Positions 57,271 through 64,000 of a DNA stretch of 64,000 bases are shown here, in pieces. Origin of the DNA: Steromphala cineraria (lineage: Eukaryota; Mollusca; Gastropoda; Trochida; Trochidae); NCBI GenBank assembly GCA_916613615.1, contig OU744724.1:32747607-32811606 (forward strand), in the 5' to 3' direction. The stretch's first letter is position 1; each line of letters opens with the position of its first letter. The notes below the pieces were generated by a model, which worked only from the letters and a program-made list of their open reading frames with translations, ran no database searches and was not told where the DNA came from. The translations under genes were made by a program, and so were the position numbers.

Positions 57271-57667
57271 AAAGGGAATATTCTATCGTGGTATGTTTTC
57301 TAAAACAAAAGTCATTGGGATAAAACTTTTTATACATATACTAACAAATAGGATAAAAATGTCGTTATTTATCTTCATGGCGGATCAAGTTCTTTAAAGG
57401 GAATGTTCTATCGTGGTATGTTTTCTAAAACAAAGTCATGGGGATATACCTTTTTAAACATATGCACGTACTAACATATAGAGTACATATACCGTTATTC
57501 ATCTTCATGGCGGATCAAGTTCTTTAAAGGGAATGTGGTATGTTTTCTAAAACAAAAGTGGGATATACCTTTTTAAACATATACATGTACTAACATAAAG
57601 AGTACATATACCGTTATTTATCATTCATGGCGGATCCCCTCGAAAGTGATAGAACTGTCCCTTTAAT
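57271..57667. mobile_element. Second TTAA-type MITE with three internal tandem units
   Basis: The left end CTAAAGGGAATATTCTATC and the right end GATAGAACTGTCCCTTTAA are imperfect inverted repeats. Inside, a ~127-bp unit (TGGTATGTTTTCTAAAACAA ... CATGGCGGATCAAGTTC) occurs three times, starting near 57271, 57396 and 57526; the third is shortened. No ORF. Confidence 0.7.
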
Positions 57668-60600
57668 ATAAACAAGATAATTTTGTGCTTTGTATAACGA
57701 CGTAATATTTTGGATCGTATCATCTACATTTAATTCTTTATTCTATCGGGTCGGGTACTTTTCAGGGTCAGGCAACATCTCAAGCACTGACCATGCCAGC
57801 AGCAAACCAACTCGCCCATTTCACCTGACAACACTTCGATGTCCAACAACGGATAGTAAAAGTACGCCACTAAAATGGTTACTAAAAATGAAAGCGTTTG
57901 ATTGTATAGTTTGATTTAGGTTATGAACTTCACACGTTTTGGTTAATTTGTTCCACTATCATTTACAAATTGGTACATGTAGGTTTAATTAAATGGAATT
58001 TCAAAAGCAGTTTAAGCCAATAAAATTTTATCGATAACATTATGGACGTTGTTTGTACTTTAAAATCCAACGTGATTCATTGAAACAAAAGATAAAGATC
58101 CATGGCCGTGTCATTTAGTTTAGAATGTGTCTCTTTATCAGTGAATAAACTCATAAACATTCGATGGGAGAGTTTTATAACCTCGGCATTGTTTTTCAGT
58201 GAGTCATGACGGCGATCTGTGAGTATTTCTTCATAAACTAACCACATCTCGTAACAACCCTAACATTTTTGCCAAACCTCTTCCTCAGTGAAATACTCAG
58301 CTGACCCCAAACATCGTCACACACTTTAACGCAACAGGTAACAGATCAAACAGGCGTGAATACGCATGCGCAGTTTTGGAGAGATTATGACGTCGCCTAG
58401 CAACCGCGATTGATCGGTGGATATGGCGTCGGATATATACATCCATTTGCATCATTAGCGTGCTTATTGTTTCTCTCACCTGAATTGTAATCAACAGGTG
58501 TTTAGGGAAACCAGGCGTAGGCTCAAGGAACATCTTAGAGTCATTAGTCATTGATTTGAACATGAGAGGTAATAGCCTACATATGCGTTGTGTCTAGTGA
58601 GTAAATGAATCATACTAAATATCATCATTTGTCAACCTTTATAAATATTACACTATGATAGGATGGTAGTGTTCAGCTTGAATATCCGTAGAAATCACCC
58701 TATCAGAGCAAAATGCTTGTTCCCTTATTTTCTTACGTGCATTTTCAGTTATAAACGTGATTTTATATAGCAATATTAAACTGAATATGACTTTTTTATA
58801 TGAAGTCGTGAAACTGTGGAAAAAGAGACCACATATAATTTATTCGTTTATAGTTTTAGATACAACATTTGACAAATAGAAAATTAAAACTATTATATAA
58901 AAGACGTCAATTCAAGAACAAAGATTTGTATATAAAATAGTTTACACGATTCACATATTGGAGAAGAACATATAAGACTTAGCATGAAACCAATCACCTT
59001 CGACACCACTTCATATTTCAAATTTTGGTTTTGATTTATTAGAGAAATCGAGTAAGTTGCTACTAGTATTTTTTTAATTGAAAATGAACGTATGTGCAAG
59101 ATGGATATGGAGAATGGTTCTTTTCTGTAGGGTGATAGACCGAGGTACAAAAGAAAGTATACACCTGAGTGGTTTTATCATATACATTATTTTCAATTAC
59201 AAATATTTTAAGTTTTTGACGTCGTACGCTAAAACTTACAGGTACAGGGAATTACTCAGTTGCAAGAGAACACTTCAAAGTGGTTTTTGAATTTTTTTTA
59301 TTCAAAAGTTATTTTTTTATTAAAATATATTTCAAAAATAGATTTTGATAAAACAAAATGTTTATAGGTAAGTTGTGTCTTGTGTTAAATCAATACATGA
59401 GCCTCATTCTTCACACATTTAAAACATTTCAAACATGCTAGGTGTTATGTTGATGTAAATTTTTAATTCTGATTACATTTAACGAAGATATTTTGATAAG
59501 CCATCAACCAGAAACAATATTTCGTTTCTGGGCTGTGTTGATCATGTGATAATCAAATACATCACATGCATATTACATATTAAATTAATTGACAATACGT
59601 GAGGTGTGTAGTACTTCAGTTTATAAATGATTTATCAAAAAGAAAGTTGGTAGTTATGATGAAACAAAATCAAAGATTTACTTTTACCGATGACGTCAAT
59701 GTAAACTCCATATCAAGACTCAGCCTTGAACGCGATTAATGAGGAAGATAGTTATGTAAAAGCAAGTCCTGTGAAGGCCACCTTCCTACAAAAATTCTAA
59801 TGCCGTTGCCAAGCAAGTGATTACAACGACATTAATGTAATCGATTTCGCCGAAAAAATAGAGTTGCTTTTCCATCAAATATATCATAGTTAAAATCTCA
59901 TAGGAAAATTTCTCATCACATCGATTTTTATATAGAATCGCCGATCGCAAAAGAAGGGAAAAATCCAAGTTGAAAAAAAGTTTATTGTTTCCATTTTCAT
60001 ATTTGAATGAAGAATCCCAAACTAGTTCATTTATGTATGGTATTATGACGTTGCTAATCTTTGTCTGTAGACTTAATGAAAGACGTTACGATCTATTTCG
60101 GTCCGTCAAAATCAGAACATCGGAACTCTTGCTTATTACCAAGGGAAGTAACTCCGTACTTACTAATTATATGACTAATTTCCTTCGCTCGACCACTAAT
60201 AATACTTATATATTGAAACTGTCAGTGACGTGGGGCGGGTGATAAATCGGGATATTCGCAGCTTTCTCGTGATTCCATAAATACAAAGCTCCTCACAATT
60301 ACATTATATAAACATTCAATAAGGATGGTCTCCTAAGCGGAAATTATCAAGTAGTTGTTCAGCTTTGTGAATGATCATTTATATCATATTTGTATATTCT
60401 TGTACTGTATGCTCCGTTTATCAGTCCATGTGTGTTTGTGTTTGTGTTCATAAAGTTCGGATTTGTATATGTGGTTTTTCAAAGGTGGCCAATATTTTTG
60501 AAGTATGAAAAATCCTTTGAATATTGATAGAATATTGGCTTCGTTGAACTGACTACATATGTCAAAAGTGGTATTGATGACAATAATAATTTTGGGTATT

Positions 60601-61293
60601 TAGTAATGATTATGAAATATTTTTATTTTATTTTTTATTTTACTACTTTTTTTAAGGTACAGCATTGGTTATTATCAACAATATACTGTGTCACAGACAG
60701 TCATGCTACACTAGCATTGGCAGAATTATAAAAACAGGTTAGAATCAAGCAATATTTGCAAATAATACATGTAAGGCAAGACAATCAGACCAAAATCCAA
60801 CAAATTTGGTAAAGTTGTAACAGGACATTGCATGGGTTTTCTCGATATTGTAAACTTTGTTGATTTCAGTTCTTATTTTATCAAATGTCGGTGTAGATGT
60901 GTATGCTCTCATTCTAAAGAGTGAAAATTTGACAATAGTTATTAAAAGATTGAGGACATCATTCCTTTTTTCAGGAAACCAAAATAAGATGAAATATGGT
61001 AATATTTAGTATAATTGTAATCAATAACGGCAATAAAAGGCAAAACGGAAAGGATCAGAAACCAGACACATACAGTACAAAATGAAATATTATTCAATAT
61101 CATAACGTTTGTATTAAAACATGCTTACGTGGATACATTCTTCATAACCATCCTTAAATTACATTAGATTGTTGTTATTTCATAATTATTCAATAAGTAA
61201 GCAAACTATTCTTAAGTAGTATTCTATGACAAAAATATACAATCTAGTAAACACATTGTTGAATCACACTTTCAATAATGCTTATATCAATCC
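57668..61293. other. Intergenic, with one possible regulatory cluster
   Basis: No confident gene. A possible first exon on the minus strand (58481-58563, beginning MFKSMTNDSKMF and ending ATTCAG|GTGAGAG) lies next to the motif cluster at 58364-58404. The remainder is AT-rich and featureless to the eye. Confidence 0.4.
58364..58404. promoter_or_regulatory. NRF1-, CRE- and X-box-like cluster
   Basis: GCATGCGCA (58364-58372) fits NRF1, TGACGTCG (58388-58395) fits a CREB/ATF site, and GTCGCCTAGCAAC (58392-58404) fits an RFX X-box with one-base spacing and overlaps the CRE. All within 41 bp in a locally GC-richer patch. Such clusters are typical of CpG-type promoters, but no downstream gene could be confirmed. 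Confidence 0.4.
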
Positions 61294-61657
61294 TTAAAGG
61301 GGCAAAAGCACGTTTTTTGAAAATTTTATGTTTTAAATTTTTAACTGATAATTGCACGTTAAAGCTAGATGTTTTATTTTGATAGTGTCAAAAATTTCAT
61401 AATACAAATCAATCATCCATAGTCAGAGGACAAAGTATAAAGATTCAGATAAAGTCCATTGGCGGCCATTTTGTGTGAACACCTTTAATTCAGTTTGTGT
61501 TAGAAAAAGGAATCGCATGGCTTAAGTTTACATTTTATATTTGAATTATTACTGCTTCATTTAGTTTAAATAAATTTTCTTTCATCTGGAACCATTAATT
61601 TTCATTTTCCTGGCATCACCTTATATTCCCCCTAAAAACGTGCTTCTGTCCCTTTAA
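61294..61657 (+). mobile_element. TTAA-bounded MITE
   Basis: Full-length member of the family at 15901-16244. Left end TTAAAGGGGCAAAAGCACG, right end CGTGCTTCTGTCCCTTTAA, with the shared interior (CAATCATCCATAGTCAGAGG). Confidence 0.8.
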
Positions 61658-64000
61658 CAACGTAAAGATGTAAATAACTTATATAAGCACGACAAAAACA
61701 TAAAACATAAACACACAGGCGTGTAATTGGGAATCAATGTCACGTTTTACCGATATACGCTTACCAATCTATACACTTGATGTCTTATGACAAGCCCGAT
61801 TTTGTAAGTTAAACAGTACAGAAAGTATATTTACAATGGCATTTATATATATATATATTTATATTTATATAATGTTATATATTTTGGATATGTCATAAAA
61901 ACATGCGCATGTTTGGATTAATGCATGTTCGCAATATAAATGATATAAAATGATAAATATAAATGATATCTACAGCAAGTGCCGTCTGTAGTTTTTTTAA
62001 TATTTATGTGTCCTTTATAATAATTACATTGTCGTCATTTCAAACATTAACGTCATCAATCAAACTTTACGTAATTACTTCATTGACTTGTCATTTACAA
62101 TTTCCAACTCTGTTCATCCTGTTAGTATTGTAGATATTATGGTACATAATCGCTGTATGCATGGTACAAGATCGCCGTAGTTTTTGACTAATCAAGCCTG
62201 AAACATATTTGAAAACAACAAATAAGGGTCTTTCCGACTAGGGTTTATATTTAGTTTGTTCTCTCGTGGACACTAACAAAATCTTACCAACCTGAAATAT
62301 TTTCCTAAGTTGTTACGTTCATGAATATTAAAAACCAATAAACGTAACGACATCTTTTAACTAAGACATTTAAAATGTCGGTGGATCTTTACTTCTATTG
62401 CTTAGTATTAACAGTTTATCTATTTAGTGATAGTGAGCATCGTTCTTAATGTGCTGCCAGAAATCTTAAGCTATTTAGCTAAAATATGTTTTTTGTGTAG
62501 TGTATCCTTTTTTACAATAGGTCTCATGTGAGGATGGATAATTAAAATGAAAATGAAATAGAAAACGGGGTAAACGTCTTTGTTTGGTGACATTGATATC
62601 TAACTCAAAACAAGAACTTTTTATATTCATGTACGAAAAAGTCAATGATATATGTATTGGTTGTTTAACACCTTGGCTGATATACTAGTATATGTATGTA
62701 TATGTATGTAGCGTCCACCTGCCTCAACCATCGCCTTTCGGGATCAGTTGCCAAGCAACGAGCAGGATAATATGAAACACTGAGTCAATGGTAAGATTCA
62801 TTGTCGACATGTTGAAAGATAGTCCAGGAGTAGATGAATACCCTGGACGGCTTGTGTTGAGCTGATGTTTTCCACGACAACACGTCATTCAGTCTATTAT
62901 TAAACAATTTCAATTGAACATTGTGTATATTTTTATCACGGCCATCCAGTTTTGAAAAGAGTTTTTCACACACATCTGATAAAGAAATCTGCCTGGTTAC
63001 CATTAGTGGAGGTTCTTTGGGCAGTGTTTGGTGTATGGCGATGACTAGATTGTGATAAATAGGAGGGGTCTTAGACTATCACCCCGTCACGACCCTGCTT
63101 GAGATCCAATTGTAAAAGCTCTTGTCAGGGACCCGCATATCAAATATTACGCATTGTTGGACTAGATACCTTGACAACTTTTACATTCATCAAACATTTT
63201 CTAGGCCATGTGTACTTTGGCTAACATTTGTATTAACTCTTTAATATGATGATTACATGGTATAACTAACAGAAAAATATAAGTATTGAAATACATGACA
63301 ATTTAGATCATAGGATAGATGATTAAGAATGACTAAAAAGATTATCCAGTCACATGCTTTCACCTTTTTAAAATCAACTGCGTTGTAAACCAATGATTAA
63401 AGTTTCCAGCCAACGCCTAGTTACTCACACGTGATATAACAGTTCCCACCAGCATTTCTATTGATTCATAGAAAATAAAATGACATGTAAACGAGTCATG
63501 CTGCGAATTGTGAAACATCCCTTTGTAATGAATATTAATTTTTATCAGAATGTACTATTCGTGACATGTACACAAGTTTTCCCGTGTTTATCGGCACCGG
63601 AATTCATCAAGGTATGATCAACGCCCATTTTGTATGCATTCAAAAATAATTTGTTTTATTTAGGAACCTGTCTGTTAAGGATGAGCAGCCAAGCGATCGC
63701 CCACTGTTTACTATTCCTTGCTTATTTTCTTTACATGCCTGGCTGCTCAAGGGTGCAAAATAACTATCAATATTCAATAGGGCACTGACAACGCTAGACG
63801 TTTATTTAAAATAGTTTATAAATATACAAAATACTCAGTGGAATATCGTATTTCTATTTCAACATTTGCGTGATGAATTGTCATACCCTAATCCCCGTAT
63901 TTATTGTCCTGCTTCACGCACTAACGGAAATGACGCAAAAACTGTTTGTTTTCTTAATATGTTTTTGTAAATTGCTTTCAAACAGAACAAAATCCCAACC
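61658..64000. other. Intergenic to window end, no firm gene
   Basis: AT-rich with a short TA-rich tract near 61848-61870. It holds a weak minus-strand exon candidate (62785-63003), an X-box-like GTTGCCAAGCAAC at 62747-62759, and a small inverted repeat around 63683-63751 (GAGCAGCCAAGC / GCCTGGCTGCTC). Confidence 0.4.
62785..63003 (-). CDS. Weak exon candidate, unknown product
   Basis: A 72-codon frame starting MVTRQISLSDVCEKLFSKLD, with balanced composition unlike the AT-biased random ORFs nearby. A donor-like CCAGG|GTATTC lies inside, so it could be a first exon. No family recognised and no partner exon found. Confidence 0.22.
   Translation of the reverse strand: MVTRQISLSDVCEKLFSKLDGRDKNIHNVQLKLFNNRLNDVLSWKTSAQHKPSRVFIYSWTIFQHVDNESYH

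Overview
The window looks like AT-rich, repeat-dense nuclear DNA from an invertebrate animal. A mollusc, probably a bivalve, is the best guess. The grounds are an intron-rich tryptophan 2,3-dioxygenase gene, tRNA-derived SINE pieces ending in ACTC-type tails, non-LTR and Penelope-like retroelement relics, and very many short inverted-repeat (MITE-type) elements. The species is inferred and not proven. Nothing prokaryotic, no rRNA, no CRISPR array and no intact tRNA gene was seen.

Layout. 1519-2685 (+) is a single-exon gene for a secreted protein with a PAN-like cysteine cluster and LDL-receptor class-B-like sequence. 3039-6284 is a 3.2-kb element with 117-bp terminal inverted repeats and no transposase. 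6.3-17.9 kb has no recognisable gene but carries foldback and MITE elements, two of them joined head to tail at 15901-16602. 18.05-19.28 kb holds a frameshifted Penelope-like element tail (GIY-YIG domain), followed by a foldback with a hammerhead-like core, an (AT)n tract and a ten-copy 105-bp tandem array. 21-26.6 kb appears empty.

28485-42131 (+) is the main gene, tryptophan 2,3-dioxygenase, in 12 coding exons whose phases all agree, giving a 322-residue protein with the heme-ligand and substrate-site motifs present. Its introns have collected much repeat DNA: a degraded LINE fragment (intron 2), a ~180-bp array (intron 4), a ~97-bp array that copies the exon-5 donor (intron 5), a MITE with a 12-bp target duplication (intron 6), about 58 copies of a 72-bp unit (intron 7), degenerate copies of the exon-10 acceptor (intron 9), and a tRNA-derived SINE plus a second TIR element (intron 11).

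45.2-53.1 kb (-) holds two neighbouring two-exon genes that encode acidic proteins of unknown function. They share an N-terminal motif (LDM..FPGLDD) and an intron in the same phase, so they look like tandem duplicates. The rest, up to 64 kb, is mostly intergenic. It includes a dead LINE 3' end at 54.1-54.7 kb, more MITEs, and a small cluster of NRF1-, CRE- and X-box-like sites at 58.37-58.40 kb that may mark a promoter. The genes show no sign of working in one pathway. The window is an ordinary gene neighbourhood shaped by repeat insertion and tandem expansion.
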